From the NCBI GenBank assembly GCA_003649205.1, contig QMRC01000004.1, positions 60,459-124,458 of the forward strand: a DNA stretch of 64,000 nt, read 5' to 3'. A program made the translations under genes and the position numbers. Below the pieces are notes generated by a model. That model was given only the letters and a program-made list of their open reading frames with translations, was not told the DNA's origin and searched no databases. The stretch's first letter is position 1, and each line of letters begins with the position of its first letter. Shown piece by piece: positions 41,583 to 50,485 of the stretch. Source of the stretch: Thermoprotei archaeon. Lineage in GTDB: Archaea > Thermoproteota > Thermoprotei > Thermoproteales > B15-G16.

Positions 41583-43169
41583 TCACCTCAGTAAGCTAGG
41601 TATTAGAGGTAGCGGTTTTCTACGTAGGAATGTGAGGTCTTTGGAGAAGAGATCACGAATATCGTCTATACCCAGTACTGTCATAGCTATTCTATCAATA
41701 CCTATACCCCATGCAGCTACTCTACAGTTCTTGATACCGAGTGGTAGTAGTACCTCTGGTCTAAACATACCACCTGGTAGTACCTCAATCCAACCTAGCT
41801 TGGGGTGATGTATGAAACCTTCAACACTTGGTTCTGTGAATGGGAAGTATGCTGGTTTGAACTTTGGTCTACCTAGACCTAGTTTCCTGCAGAACTCAAC
41901 GAAGAATCCGAGTAGATGTTTGAAGGATATCTTCCTACCTACTATTATCCCCTCTAGCTGATAGAACTCCATTGAGTGCTTTGGATCTAGCGTCTCTGGT
42001 CTAAAGACTCTATCAAGAGCAAAGCACCTGTACTCACCTTCACCTCTCTCATATAGTGTTCTCATGGATACAGCTGTCGTCTGGGTTCTCAGGACTAGCC
42101 TCAGTGCTCTACGTGGATCCCATCTGTAGCCCCAACCACGTGATCCAGTTACCCAACCATTCTCGTGAACTGCAGCTACTCTCTTCATCAACTCCTCATC
42201 CCTGACAATACCTTCTCTAGGGTACTTGAGGAAGTACGTATCGTGAACTTCTCTAGCTGGGTGATCCTGTGCTTGGAATAGGATGTCGAAGTTCCAGAAT
42301 TCTAGCTCGACATGGGGTCCCTTCATCTCCTCAAAACCCATCGATATCAGTAGCTCACGGACATAATCTAGGAACTCCATGTATGGATGCTTCCTTCCAG
42401 GATGCACTACAGGAACAGGGATGCTGAAGTCTATCTTCTTAAACTCAACCTCTCTCCACTTACCTGAAGTAATTAGTTCCGGCGTTAATCTCGTAACCAG
42501 TGGTTTTACCTTGAGAAGCCCCTTATTCAGATACTCTCTACACCTCTCCGTTAACTCTAACGTGAAGTAAGTCCTTACTTTTTCCCTAACTAGCTTTCTC
42601 CTCTTGAGAGTAGCAATTAAATCTTCACCAAATACTTCAACAACTTTACTCTTCAATCCCTGTTCCTCAGCTAGCTTGAGAGCAGCCCTCAATCTACTAC
42701 AACTCTCGAGAAACCTCTTCACAGATTCCTCATCACTAGCAATCTTAATGATACCGCGTTCAATAGAACACACACCAGCTCTAACCAGGTACTGAATACC
42801 GATCTTAACCTCTTCACTAGATACCTCGATACCGCGTTCACGACATAGCTTAGGTAACTCACTAACCTCAATACCTTCTCTTGCTCTACTACACTCAAGG
42901 AGTATCTTGAGAACTCTCTCCTCAGGTAAACCTAGAGTAATGTACCTTCTACCCTCCTCAGTGACCTCTAGGTACTTGACATCCTTCCTAGTAACCTTCA
43001 CCAACCCTCTACTCTCTAAGCCAGCTAGATCCCTCATTAGAGCAGACTTATCAAGACCTAGCTCACTAGCCACCTTATCTAGATCCTTGATACCCCTACC
43101 AATGAGGTTTATGATCTTGTACTCACGCTCACTTAGAGTTACCTCACCACATGAAACAATGAGCCACAC
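41583..43169 (-). CDS. pheS: Phenylalanyl-tRNA synthetase alpha subunit (archaeal)
   Basis: The 528-residue catalytic subunit begins with winged-helix DNA-binding-like repeats of the archaeal type (residues 1-200). The class II core follows: HPYMEFLDYVRELLISMGFE (motif 1 region), FQAQDHPAREVHDTYFLKYP (motif 2 region), AVSMRTLYERGEGEYRCFAL and, at the C-terminus, WGIGIDRIAMTVLGIDDIRD (motif 3). It attaches Phe to tRNA-Phe together with PheT, which follows in the same operon. The frame may start at the GTG/ATG a few codons inside; the full frame has MWLIVSCGEV first. Confidence 0.95.
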   Translation of the reverse strand: MWLIVSCGEVTLSEREYKIINLIGRGIKDLDKVASELGLDKSALMRDLAGLESRGLVKVTRKDVKYLEVTEEGRRYITLGLPEERVLKILLECSRAREGIEVSELPKLCRERGIEVSSEEVKIGIQYLVRAGVCSIERGIIKIASDEESVKRFLESCSRLRAALKLAEEQGLKSKVVEVFGEDLIATLKRRKLVREKVRTYFTLELTERCREYLNKGLLKVKPLVTRLTPELITSGKWREVEFKKIDFSIPVPVVHPGRKHPYMEFLDYVRELLISMGFEEMKGPHVELEFWNFDILFQAQDHPAREVHDTYFLKYPREGIVRDEELMKRVAAVHENGWVTGSRGWGYRWDPRRALRLVLRTQTTAVSMRTLYERGEGEYRCFALDRVFRPETLDPKHSMEFYQLEGIIVGRKISFKHLLGFFVEFCRKLGLGRPKFKPAYFPFTEPSVEGFIHHPKLGWIEVLPGGMFRPEVLLPLGIKNCRVAAWGIGIDRIAMTVLGIDDIRDLFSKDLTFLRRKPLPLIPSLLR

Positions 43170-43252
43170 CCCAAATGCTGTTGTCGTACTGAACTACATA
43201 GGGGAAATAATAAGAGTTACCTCGTACTTGCTCACTAACTCGGTGTACATAC

Positions 43253-43591
43253 ATGAGTAGCAACTACATTACGTTAGAGGACTTCTCTAAGCTAGATATC
43301 AGGATTGGTAAGGTACTTAAGGCTGAGCAGATACCTGGTTCAAGGAAATTGATTAGACTTGAGGTTGATATCGGTGGTGAAGTAAGGCAGTTAGTTGCTG
43401 GTATTGGTGATAGGTATAGACCTGATGAACTGGTTGGAAAGAAGGTAGTAGTACTGACGAACATACAGCCTAAGAGAATATTTGGAGTCCTCTCACAAGG
43501 AATGCTACTAGCCGCTGATGTAGATGGTAAACCCTACCTACTAACCGTTGATACACCAGATGAAGTTCCTGTAGGAGCTAAGGTTAGGTAG
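43253..43591 (+). CDS. tRNA-binding OB-fold protein (MetG C-terminal/EMAPII-like)
   Basis: The 112-residue protein is a free-standing tRNA-binding domain like the C-terminal domain of methionyl-tRNA synthetase (MetG beta): LDIRIGKVLKAEQIPGSRKL, IRLEVDIGGEVRQLVAGIGD, VVVLTNIQPKRIFGVLSQGM, LLAADVDG. In archaea such proteins bind tRNA and assist MetRS. The MetRS catalytic gene is not in this window. It is divergent from pheS-pheT. Confidence 0.9.
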   Translation: MSSNYITLEDFSKLDIRIGKVLKAEQIPGSRKLIRLEVDIGGEVRQLVAGIGDRYRPDELVGKKVVVLTNIQPKRIFGVLSQGMLLAADVDGKPYLLTVDTPDEVPVGAKVR

Positions 43592-43695
43592 TTCAGGGGA
43601 ATGGTAGATTGGATGACTTAAAGAGAAAAAGAGTGTTAGTTATTTCAACCTACGAATCTCAGGATAGGTATAATCTGGAGGTAGTATGTTTACGT

Positions 43696-43893
43696 TTACG
43701 CCTTAATTCTATACTTACCTTCGGGTGTCTTCTCTACAATACCTTGCTTCACCATTCTCGTGAGTAGTGCCTTAACTATGTTTATCTTGTCATAGTTTAT
43801 TTTGACTGCAATCTCCTCTGGTGCTAGTGGTCCCTCTGTCTTCAGTACCTGTAGTATCTTCTCCTTTAACTCACCCTTTCTCCTCTCAGCCAC
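43696..43893 (-). CDS. Small winged-helix protein
   Basis: The 65-residue protein is a minimal winged helix: LKEKILQVLKTEGPLAPEEI, then a second helix and recognition helix (NYDKINIVKALLTRMVKQG), then a wing (IVEKTPEGKYRIKA). It may be a DNA- or RNA-binding regulator. ATG/GTG-type start MAERRKG at 43893. The gap beyond it (43894-44174) is A/T-rich and shows no gene. Confidence 0.72.
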   Translation of the reverse strand: MAERRKGELKEKILQVLKTEGPLAPEEIAVKINYDKINIVKALLTRMVKQGIVEKTPEGKYRIKA

Positions 43894-44174
43894 TTACTTC
43901 ACCTCTGTGTGTCTCGGTGTTGAGAAGACTTAATAAGATTTTCGATTAAAACAATAGCACCCCTAGTCTTTCTTTACAATATATTACATCAGCAATAGTG
44001 TAAGTATTTTCACATTATGTACTCCGTATTTAGGAGTAAACATTGAGTATAGATATTCTTGTGCTATCGTAATGTAGTGAGTTTATAGAGTGGAAAGATG
44101 TTGTTTTCAGTAATTTCTATACTAGTATACGTTCGTAAGAGGGAAAAGTATTTGTGTTAGGGTACAGGGGATTA
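43894..44174. other. A/T-rich intergenic stretch without a supported gene
   Basis: This region between the winged-helix gene and the sRNA at 44175 has several TATA-like runs (e.g. ATATATTA near 43980) but no reading frame with a start, ribosome-binding site or known motif, and no C/D box set. Confidence 0.5.
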
Positions 44175-44232
44175 GTTGGTGATGAAGGTCTTGCGCATCT
44201 GAGAAGGGATGAATTGAACCCGGTCTGATTAC
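44175..44232 (+). ncRNA. C/D box sRNA
   Basis: The boxes are C GTGATGA (44179-44185), D' CTGA (44199-44202), C' GGGATGA (44206-44212) and D CTGA (44225-44228). The D guide ATTGAACCCGGT is complementary to ACCGGGTTCAAT, which has the form of a tRNA T-arm (GGUUCAA), so the target may be a tRNA. The D box abuts the antisense tyrS stop. Confidence 0.75.
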
Positions 44233-45377
44233 CTAGTTATTCTCCCCTCTAGTAGCTCTCTCATTTCGGTGATTAGCTTCTGACCTTCACCACTACTAAA
44301 CCACCTGTGTAGTGGTTCTAGTAGCTTGTTCAGCTCATTGACTACAGCATTCTTCAGGTCTAGTGGATGTAGCTTGCCCTCAATGTATATCTTCTCAAGT
44401 TCTTCATATGACCAGACCTCTATTGTTCCACCGTACTTAGGTGGTCTCTCTATGATGAGTGGTTCTCTTCTATCTCTGAAGAGTAGTGTCTTCGCTATGT
44501 CCATAACCGGGTTGTAGGTTATCTCTCTTGGTGGGCAGAATGCCTTTAGTATCTTCTTCTTCACTACATCTGGTGTGTCGTGAAGGAATATACAGGATTC
44601 TGGTTTACTCTTACTCATCTTGTACTCTATCAACTCCTCCTTGCTCTCAGGTATCTTGGTTAGTGAGAGCCCTGTAAGTAGGTGGTGGTGTAGTGCTATT
44701 GGTTTTACTCTCTCACCGTCGAGAATTAGGGGTTTGAATTTTAGGTATGGTGCTACCTCCCTTGCTATTACATGAGCTTTCCTCTGATCGATACCTGCAT
44801 GAGCTATATGTACACCGAGTGCGAAGATATCTGCAACCTGCATTATCGGGTATATCAACCATGCAAATGGTACTCCTTCACCCATCTTACGACCGAGTAT
44901 CGTTATCGATCTCTGGACTCTAGCTAGGTTGACGTTCTTAGCCACGTCGAGTACAGTCATCCAGTACTCATCGTTATTGTGGTAGAGCTCTGATCCGAGT
45001 ACGAACTTAACTCTATCAGGATCACCACCAAGAACCTCAATACACTTCTTCAGTGTCTTGACGTAGTACTTAACAGCTACCTCCCTTATCAGGTCTAGAT
45101 CACCACCTAACTTCTCATTAATCCAGGAGTGTATGTCAGCTAGGAAGATAGTGCACTCAATACCTGCTCGCTGTAGATCAACTACCTTACTCATACACAC
45201 GAGACCAGTACCTATGTGTATCCAACCTGAAATCTCAAATCCTATGTAGTGTCTCAACTTGAAACCACGCTCTAGATATGACTTAAGCTCTTTCTCGGTC
45301 AGTATCTCCTCTGTTGGTGCTCTCTTAATTAACTTGAGTCTCTCCTCGATGTCCAATACAAGATCCCTCCACCACAA
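44229..45377 (-). CDS. tyrS: Tyrosyl-tRNA synthetase (archaeal)
   Basis: The 382-residue class I enzyme has the HIGH equivalent (ISGWIHIGTGLVCMSKVVDL, HIGT), FLADIHSWINEKLGGDL, VADIFALGVHIAHAGIDQRK and the KMSKS loop (EYKMSKSKPESCIFLHDTPD). The length and the lack of a C-terminal S4 domain mark the archaeal/eukaryotic TyrRS. TTG/ATG-type start MWWRDLVLDIEERL at 45377. The next gene upstream on this strand is the methyltransferase, after a 43-nt gap. Confidence 0.95.
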   Translation of the reverse strand: MWWRDLVLDIEERLKLIKRAPTEEILTEKELKSYLERGFKLRHYIGFEISGWIHIGTGLVCMSKVVDLQRAGIECTIFLADIHSWINEKLGGDLDLIREVAVKYYVKTLKKCIEVLGGDPDRVKFVLGSELYHNNDEYWMTVLDVAKNVNLARVQRSITILGRKMGEGVPFAWLIYPIMQVADIFALGVHIAHAGIDQRKAHVIAREVAPYLKFKPLILDGERVKPIALHHHLLTGLSLTKIPESKEELIEYKMSKSKPESCIFLHDTPDVVKKKILKAFCPPREITYNPVMDIAKTLLFRDRREPLIIERPPKYGGTIEVWSYEELEKIYIEGKLHPLDLKNAVVNELNKLLEPLHRWFSSGEGQKLITEMRELLEGRITR

Positions 45378-45420
45378 TCAAAGACGCAGTACATAAACCC
45401 TATTTTAAGGTATTACCGAG

Positions 45421-46155
45421 CTACTTAACGTAGACTACAGCGATTATGTGTGCATGAGCGTACATTACAGTGTTCACTACAGGTTCAGGCCTAAGTACTT
45501 CAAGCAGTACTTCCCTTGGTACCGAGTTTGTTCTCAGTACATCAACCAGTGTCGATAACTTAAAGATCTTTCTGAGTAAGTACATTACAGCGCCTACCGG
45601 TATACCCAACTTACTTAAAGCTGCTAGAAATCTATTCACCAGCACCTGTCCAAGTACTTGTTTCACGGTGAAGTACTTGCTCAGTAATGTCAGTAAGGTA
45701 CCTAATCTGTACTCTCTAACATGGTGTGGGTTTCTTCTGGTAACATCTGCATTAGGTGTTGAGAACACAGCAATACCACCTACCTTACACACTCTCTTTA
45801 TCTCAGTGAGTAAGTCATGTACCTGTGCTACATGCTCTATTAGGTCCATCACTAGTACAGTATCGAAGATTTGCTTCCTCAGCGGTAATTTCTCAGCTAC
45901 ACAGCATACGGTACTGAGATTGAGGTACTTCTCACTCAGTATTTTAGTTACCGTACGTAGTACGTACCTGTCTCTATCTATGGCGAGTACGTACCTAGCT
46001 ACATCACACACGTACTTAAGTCCTATACAGTACCCACATCCGAGGTCTAGTACGGCTCTCTTCCTGCAAAACTTTGAAGCATAGAGATACCTCGCTTCCG
46101 TTAGTACCTCATCGAGTACGTCTATACCTGGTACAACTCTACTCAGATACCTCAT
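45421..46155 (-). CDS. SAM-dependent methyltransferase (class I)
   Basis: The 244-residue protein has RAVLDLGCGYCIGLKYVCDV (SAM motif I), ARYVLAIDRDRYVLRTV, a middle FDTVLVMDLIEHVAQVHDLL and GGIAVFSTPNADVTRRNPHH. The last two are like UbiG-type or glycan/lipid methyltransferases. The substrate is unknown. Its start overlaps the stop of the ABC-acetyltransferase fusion by 4 nt, so they share an operon. Confidence 0.84.
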   Translation of the reverse strand: MRYLSRVVPGIDVLDEVLTEARYLYASKFCRKRAVLDLGCGYCIGLKYVCDVARYVLAIDRDRYVLRTVTKILSEKYLNLSTVCCVAEKLPLRKQIFDTVLVMDLIEHVAQVHDLLTEIKRVCKVGGIAVFSTPNADVTRRNPHHVREYRLGTLLTLLSKYFTVKQVLGQVLVNRFLAALSKLGIPVGAVMYLLRKIFKLSTLVDVLRTNSVPREVLLEVLRPEPVVNTVMYAHAHIIAVVYVK

Positions 46156-48116
46156 TGCCTCTTCTCTTCACTGACTAATCCTAGTTCACGTAGTATTTCT
46201 TCCCCTCTCTTGACTATGACTGATCCATAGCCAACGTACAGTACCTTATCTGGATTCAAAGTCTTGATAACCTCAGGTCTATTAGTTGAGACTACCAATG
46301 TTATACCTGCTCTCCTACATACCTCAGCTATCTTCCTAGCTATTCTCTGAGCAGTAACGCTATCTAGGTGAGCAGTGAACTCATCAATAACTACTAGATT
46401 AGGTCTCTCAGCAAGTAGTGAAGCTATCTTTGCTCTTTCCTTCTGTCCTGTTGATAATTCTGAGAACTTAGCTCTGTAGAAGACGGCATCAGAGAGACCG
46501 CAGATATTCAGTACCTCTACAGCAAGTACCTCATCCTTTGTCTTACCGTAGAGGTGCTCTAGTAGACTTTCTTCACCGAACTTAGGCTCTAGTTCTCCAG
46601 GTATGAGTGCTGCTAACTTAGTGTTCTCAGGTACCTTAACAATTCCTGAAGTTGGTTGGTATCTCTCATCCTGGAGCTTGAGAGCACTACCAACGATCAT
46701 TCTGAGTAGTGTTGTCTTACCTGCACCTGATAGACCGATGACAACAACAATCTCTCCAGGGTAAATCTCTAGATTTACATCACGAAGAACGTACTTCTGT
46801 ACAATTCTCCTCTCAACGCCAAATGACTTAAGCACATCCTGTAGCTCCTTAGGTAGCTTACTCATGTCAAGGACATTGCTGTAGACCTTAGTGATGTTAC
46901 TGAACACTATCGGTCCCTTAAGCTTCTCAACAGCTGTGAACTTAGGTCTATACAGCACACCACCATGCTTTTTAGCGTATTCATCACTTGCTAGGAACCT
47001 ATCGAGGTATTCCTTACCTAGTGGTGTAAGTGGGTAGTAGAGTACTGGTCTACCTGAAGCAGTTTCCCAAACGAACTTGAAACCAGCTTTCTCGAAGAAT
47101 GGATTGTACCTAGCCATCTGAGCAATTGTCTCTATGAGGTGTTTCTCACGTTTCATCTCAGGTACTCTCCTCTCTCTAACCCACTCAATACAGGCCTTAA
47201 CAGCTAGAACACCTAGTCCATCACCTCTGTAGTCAGGGTGGATAACAACTCTAGCTATTCTCGCAGCTGCTGTATTGCACCTAGCAATAGCGAGCTTCCT
47301 AACCATATCACTGAGCATAGCTCTAGCTAATCTCCTACCGTACTTAGCAGCTAGCTGCTTCAATCTCCTCCTCAATCTCTTCAATAGGTACTCAGGCCAG
47401 AACGTCGGTACGAACCAGTCTTCTGGAAAGACCTTCTCTCTTATGTGTCTCTCAACAACGACCTTACCATCGGGAGTAACTACTCTACGTGACATCAGTG
47501 GTATTGGTGGATCAATCCTAACATACCCAAGCACTCTAGGTTCAAAGGGTTGTCTATCTAGTAGCTCGAGAATTAGGAATCTAGATGCAGGTAGTGAACC
47601 CTTTATCCACGTCAATGTCATCTCCACACCACACTTATCGCATTTAGGAGGTACGTTTGACTCCTTGTACGAACCGCACTTAGGGCATCTCCAAATAGCG
47701 ACAACCTCTTTCTTCGACGCGTAGTGGTACTGCTCAAGCTCGACAATAGCCTCGTAATCCTCCTTAGTTATAGCCTCTCTAGCTAGTACACGGTACCTGT
47801 AGACAACCCTACCCGTAAGTGGGTCGTGACGAGGTAGTTCATAGACCTTTGAGAACACTGGCCAAACCTTAATCCACTCACCACCGTACCTACGATACAG
47901 CTCAAACGAGTCATCTCTCGTAAATAAATCCTTTAGCTCACTGGTGACAACGAGCTTAACCTCCTCACCTCTCTTCAACCACTGAATAATTGATCCAGGG
48001 ATCTCAACCTTAACAACCCTACCATCACTGGAAATTAGCTCAAGACAACCCTCCCAACGATAAGTCAACCTCGGGACAAACTTCTTATGAACACGAAAAA
48101 CGTACTCACTCACCAC
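46152..48116 (-). CDS. ABC ATPase fused to an acetyltransferase-like domain (COG2401 type)
   Basis: The 654-residue protein combines a zinc ribbon (WRCPKCGSYKESNVPPKCDK, near residue 150), a GNAT acetyltransferase-like domain (ARIARVVIHPDYRGDGLGVL, near residue 295, the Q/RxxGxG-type acetyl-CoA loop) and an ABC ATPase with Walker A VVIGLSGAGKTTLLRMIVG, signature LSTGQKERAKIASLLAERP and Walker B LVVIDEFTAHLD. This archaeal architecture is conserved, but its role is unknown; RNA or ribosome work has been suggested by its composition. The two flanking genes overlap it (4 and 11 nt). Confidence 0.88.
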   Translation of the reverse strand: MVSEYVFRVHKKFVPRLTYRWEGCLELISSDGRVVKVEIPGSIIQWLKRGEEVKLVVTSELKDLFTRDDSFELYRRYGGEWIKVWPVFSKVYELPRHDPLTGRVVYRYRVLAREAITKEDYEAIVELEQYHYASKKEVVAIWRCPKCGSYKESNVPPKCDKCGVEMTLTWIKGSLPASRFLILELLDRQPFEPRVLGYVRIDPPIPLMSRRVVTPDGKVVVERHIREKVFPEDWFVPTFWPEYLLKRLRRRLKQLAAKYGRRLARAMLSDMVRKLAIARCNTAAARIARVVIHPDYRGDGLGVLAVKACIEWVRERRVPEMKREKHLIETIAQMARYNPFFEKAGFKFVWETASGRPVLYYPLTPLGKEYLDRFLASDEYAKKHGGVLYRPKFTAVEKLKGPIVFSNITKVYSNVLDMSKLPKELQDVLKSFGVERRIVQKYVLRDVNLEIYPGEIVVVIGLSGAGKTTLLRMIVGSALKLQDERYQPTSGIVKVPENTKLAALIPGELEPKFGEESLLEHLYGKTKDEVLAVEVLNICGLSDAVFYRAKFSELSTGQKERAKIASLLAERPNLVVIDEFTAHLDSVTAQRIARKIAEVCRRAGITLVVSTNRPEVIKTLNPDKVLYVGYGSVIVKRGEEILRELGLVSEEKRQ

Positions 48117-48510
48117 AGATCTCCCTCACAACCCTATCAACAACCTCCCTAGGTAACCTAACCCACACCTGAGCACCTCTAGGAAAATCGAAGTAAATAG
48201 GTTTACTCAACCTTCGAGGTCTAGCCAGAACCCAAACATAGAGCTCACCCCTACCACCAGCATACCGATACAGCTCATCAGGAGGAACACAGTGCTTATC
48301 AACGTGCTCAATCAAATCATCAACACCCATCTTAAAGACATCGATGAGATCTACAAGACCAACAACAGCTCTATCACAGATAAGAGCAATAGTACCCCTA
48401 ATCCTCGTGTAGGTCCTCCTCAACTCCCAAACCTTAGCACCACTGAGAATCAGGTCAACGTAAGGTCTCTTCACAATCAATCCACGTAGATACCTAATGG
48501 ACATAGTCAC
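48106..48510 (-). CDS. ASCH-domain protein
   Basis: The 134-residue protein has the ASCH/PUA-like fold pattern: LRGLIVKRPYVDLILSGAKV followed by WELRRTYTRIRG (the GxKxWExR motif), IALICDRAVVGLVDLIDVF and VWVLARPRRLSKPIYFDFPR. ASCH proteins bind RNA and some cleave it or act on modified nucleosides. The gene is first in the operon with the ABC fusion (11-nt overlap) and the methyltransferase. Confidence 0.82.
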   Translation of the reverse strand: MTMSIRYLRGLIVKRPYVDLILSGAKVWELRRTYTRIRGTIALICDRAVVGLVDLIDVFKMGVDDLIEHVDKHCVPPDELYRYAGGRGELYVWVLARPRRLSKPIYFDFPRGAQVWVRLPREVVDRVVREICGE

Positions 48511-48608
48511 GAAACAGAGTTAAGGTGAAGATATATTACCCTAACTCTAGACCACAACCACACTACAGAGAAGAAGGAAAGTACATTAGATCAGGTCAAG
48601 TGGTGGAG

Positions 48609-48666
48609 ATGAGTGATGAAGACTTCGGCTACCTGATAGATGACGAGTGTCACCCTCTCTGATGCT
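48609..48666 (+). ncRNA. C/D box sRNA; D guide matches a conserved 23S segment
   Basis: The boxes are C GTGATGA (48613-48619), D' CTGA (48633-48636), C' ATGACGA (48640-48646) and D CTGA (48659-48662), with guides AGACTTCGGCTAC and GTGTCACCCTCT. The D guide is the complement of AGAGGGUGACAC. 23S rRNA domain I has AGAGGGUGAUAGYCCCGUA-type sequence there (from memory). Confidence 0.8.
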
Positions 48667-48903
48667 CCAAACTCTTGAACTCACCCTCACTGATTCATAA
48701 CTCATGCCATCACTGAAGTCAAGCACAAAGCTCTACACAGGATAATTAAGTGTCGTAGATTCAGCATCTGAGTATAGCGACTTCCTAACTGTAGGTGAAC
48801 TCTACGAGAGTACAAGAGAACTAGCATCTAGGTACGGTGGTCAAGTGAGTTAGCAAAGAACTCGAGTAACTACTAAAGGAAGTAGATCAGAAGCTCGAGT
48901 TAA
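48667..48903 (+). other. Intergenic stretch with a possible gene remnant
   Basis: One frame near 48757-48853 reads SEYSDFLTVGELYESTREL then ASRYGGQVS and a stop, and looks protein-like but has no start. It may be the end of a decayed gene related to the downstream accessory region. Nothing else supported. Confidence 0.25.
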
Positions 48904-49464
48904 ATGAGCGATATGTTCAAGTACTACACACAAAGTTCGGTAGTAGAGAATACAAAAAAAGATAGCGATAACGATATTGACCACGTTCAAGAACATTACC
49001 ACTGGGGAACGTACTTGAAGACACCAACAGTAAACATCTTCGGCATACCAGTACCAGCACTACCACTAGCACTAACCTTCATACTCGTAATTACAGCCAT
49101 AACACTAGCCATAGCACTAGCGAGTAGAGGACGAAGAACACAGAACACACTCACCCTACTTAACACAACCCCAGAACTTCAGAACATAGTTCAGAAAGTA
49201 CGTGAATTACTCGATGAGTTGAAGAAGTACGACAAGTACATCGATAGAGCACATGAGAAGTACAGGAGAGGGGAGATAAGTGAGAAAACCTACAACAAGC
49301 TACTCGAGCTATATGAGAAGAAGAGAGGTGAGATAATAGCTAGAATAGACATGTTAAGGTCAAGAGCTATGGAGCTAGGAGTAAAAATCTGTCCACTCTG
49401 CGGTGCAGTAAATAACCTAAGTGACAAGAGATGTAGGTACTGTGGAGCGAGATTAAGCCTGTGA
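48904..49464 (+). CDS. Membrane-anchored coiled-coil protein with C-terminal zinc ribbon
   Basis: The 186-residue protein has an acidic N-terminus (residues 1-35), one membrane helix (about 48-70, ALPLALTFILVITAITLAIA), a long helix/coiled coil (about 90-155, VRELLDELKKYDKYIDRAHE) and a zinc ribbon at the end (ICPLCGAVNNLSDKRCRYCG). The helix contains the SHOCT-like motif YRRGEISEKTYNKLLELYEK. The function is unknown. It opens the accessory region that ends at the CRISPR array. Confidence 0.68.
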   Translation: MSDMFKYYTQSSVVENTKKDSDNDIDHVQEHYHWGTYLKTPTVNIFGIPVPALPLALTFILVITAITLAIALASRGRRTQNTLTLLNTTPELQNIVQKVRELLDELKKYDKYIDRAHEKYRRGEISEKTYNKLLELYEKKRGEIIARIDMLRSRAMELGVKICPLCGAVNNLSDKRCRYCGARLSL

Positions 49465-49488
49465 ATTAACAACTAAGGAGACAGCTAC

Positions 49489-49938
49489 CTAGAGAACCTC
49501 CTCCTTAACTGTGTAGAGGACTATAGCGGGACAAACCCTCTTCACACCGGGTCTCCTAGCTAACTCACCATGAATACGAGCAAGCTCATCACTACTCCTA
49601 GCCCATATAGTAGCCATAACAGAGTGATCACCAGATGTAACGGCAAGAAACTTAACACAATTCAATTCCTTTAAGTACTCAACAACCTCAAAGAGGTGCT
49701 CAGGCTCAACATCAACACCAGTAATAGAGATCAAGGAGTAGCCCAGTTTCTTCGGATCAACAACAACCCTATACCCCTGAATAACACCAAGCTGCTCCAA
49801 CCTCCTAACCCTCTTCAAAACAGCTACATCACTCAAACCCAAAACCCTACCAATCTCAGCAAAGGAAACCCTAGCATTCCTCGCCAATAACCTCAAAATA
49901 GCAAGATCCCTATCATCAAGAACAACACCACCAGACAT
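49489..49938 (-). CDS. Lrp/AsnC-family transcription regulator
   Basis: The full frame runs to 49971; the second ATG (49938, MSGGVVLDDRDLAILRLLAR) gives the normal Lrp start. The N-terminal HTH is VSFAEIGRVLGLSDVAVLKR, followed by the wing and the AsnC/RAM effector domain (LISITGVDVEPEHLFEVVEY, SGDHSVMATIWARSSDEL). It is divergent from the erythrin gene with a 15-bp palindrome between them (50003-50017), a likely operator. Confidence 0.85.
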   Translation of the reverse strand: MSGGVVLDDRDLAILRLLARNARVSFAEIGRVLGLSDVAVLKRVRRLEQLGVIQGYRVVVDPKKLGYSLISITGVDVEPEHLFEVVEYLKELNCVKFLAVTSGDHSVMATIWARSSDELARIHGELARRPGVKRVCPAIVLYTVKEEVL

Positions 49939-50002
49939 ACCACAACCCCACAACCAATAACCTATCACCAATCCCTAAAAACAAATCGACCACCAAACAA
50001 TA

Positions 50003-50017
50003 GTTAGGAATCCTAAC
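50003..50017. promoter_or_regulatory. Palindromic operator between Lrp-type gene and erythrin
   Basis: GTTAGGA-A-TCCTAAC is a perfect inverted repeat of two 7-bp arms. It lies about 24 nt before the erythrin TATA box (TTATAAATTA, 50041-50050) and 65 nt before the regulator start. The size and symmetry suit an Lrp dimer. Confidence 0.55.
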
Positions 50018-50079
50018 CATTTAAGTTAGAACAAAAAACCTTATAAATTAGATAATCCACAACGTACTCGGTGAGAGAT

Positions 50080-50439
50080 ATGAAACTAGAGGAATACCTA
50101 GATAAGTGGATCAAAGGGGAATCTGAAGAAGTGACCTGGTACCTAGCTGCTGCAGTAGTAGCTGAGGAAAGAGGATTAATAGAGGTTGCTCAAGCACTAA
50201 AGACAATAGCTATGGAGGAAGCCATGCACGGAGCAAGAGCATTGATACAGGCAGGTAAGATACCTGACTTAAGGAAGTTCATCGAGGTGAGGATCGAAGC
50301 AGAGAAGAAAGCAGCAGAGGAGAGACACGAAGAAGCAAAACACCACGATGAACCATGGAAAACGCTCTTCGAATACACGGCAAGAGATGAAGAGAGACAT
50401 GCAAAGATGCTAGATAGAATACTTAAGAGAATACAGTAG
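50080..50439 (+). CDS. Erythrin / rubrerythrin-like diiron protein
   Basis: The protein (119-122 residues) is a four-helix ferritin-like diiron protein. The iron ligands are visible as E in EEVTWYLAAAVVAEERGL, the ExxH of AMEEAMHGARAL and the second ExxH pair EERHEEAKHH and DEERHAKML. It lacks the rubredoxin domain, as in sulerythrin and erythrin. Such proteins reduce peroxide or handle iron. The TATA box at 50041-50050 and GGTGAG before the ATG at 50080 favour this start over the GTG at 50071. The palindrome upstream suggests Lrp-type control. Confidence 0.85.
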   Translation: MKLEEYLDKWIKGESEEVTWYLAAAVVAEERGLIEVAQALKTIAMEEAMHGARALIQAGKIPDLRKFIEVRIEAEKKAAEERHEEAKHHDEPWKTLFEYTARDEERHAKMLDRILKRIQ

Positions 50440-50485
50440 CAAACTCACCCTTCAACCCCTATCTTTCTCTCTCATCCTCATTAAC

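Noticed and set aside
44205..44240. tRNA T-arm-like GGGTTCAATTC on the minus strand
   Set aside because: The flanking bases do not form a T-stem, acceptor or anticodon arm. The bases are the D guide of the C/D box sRNA at 44175-44232.
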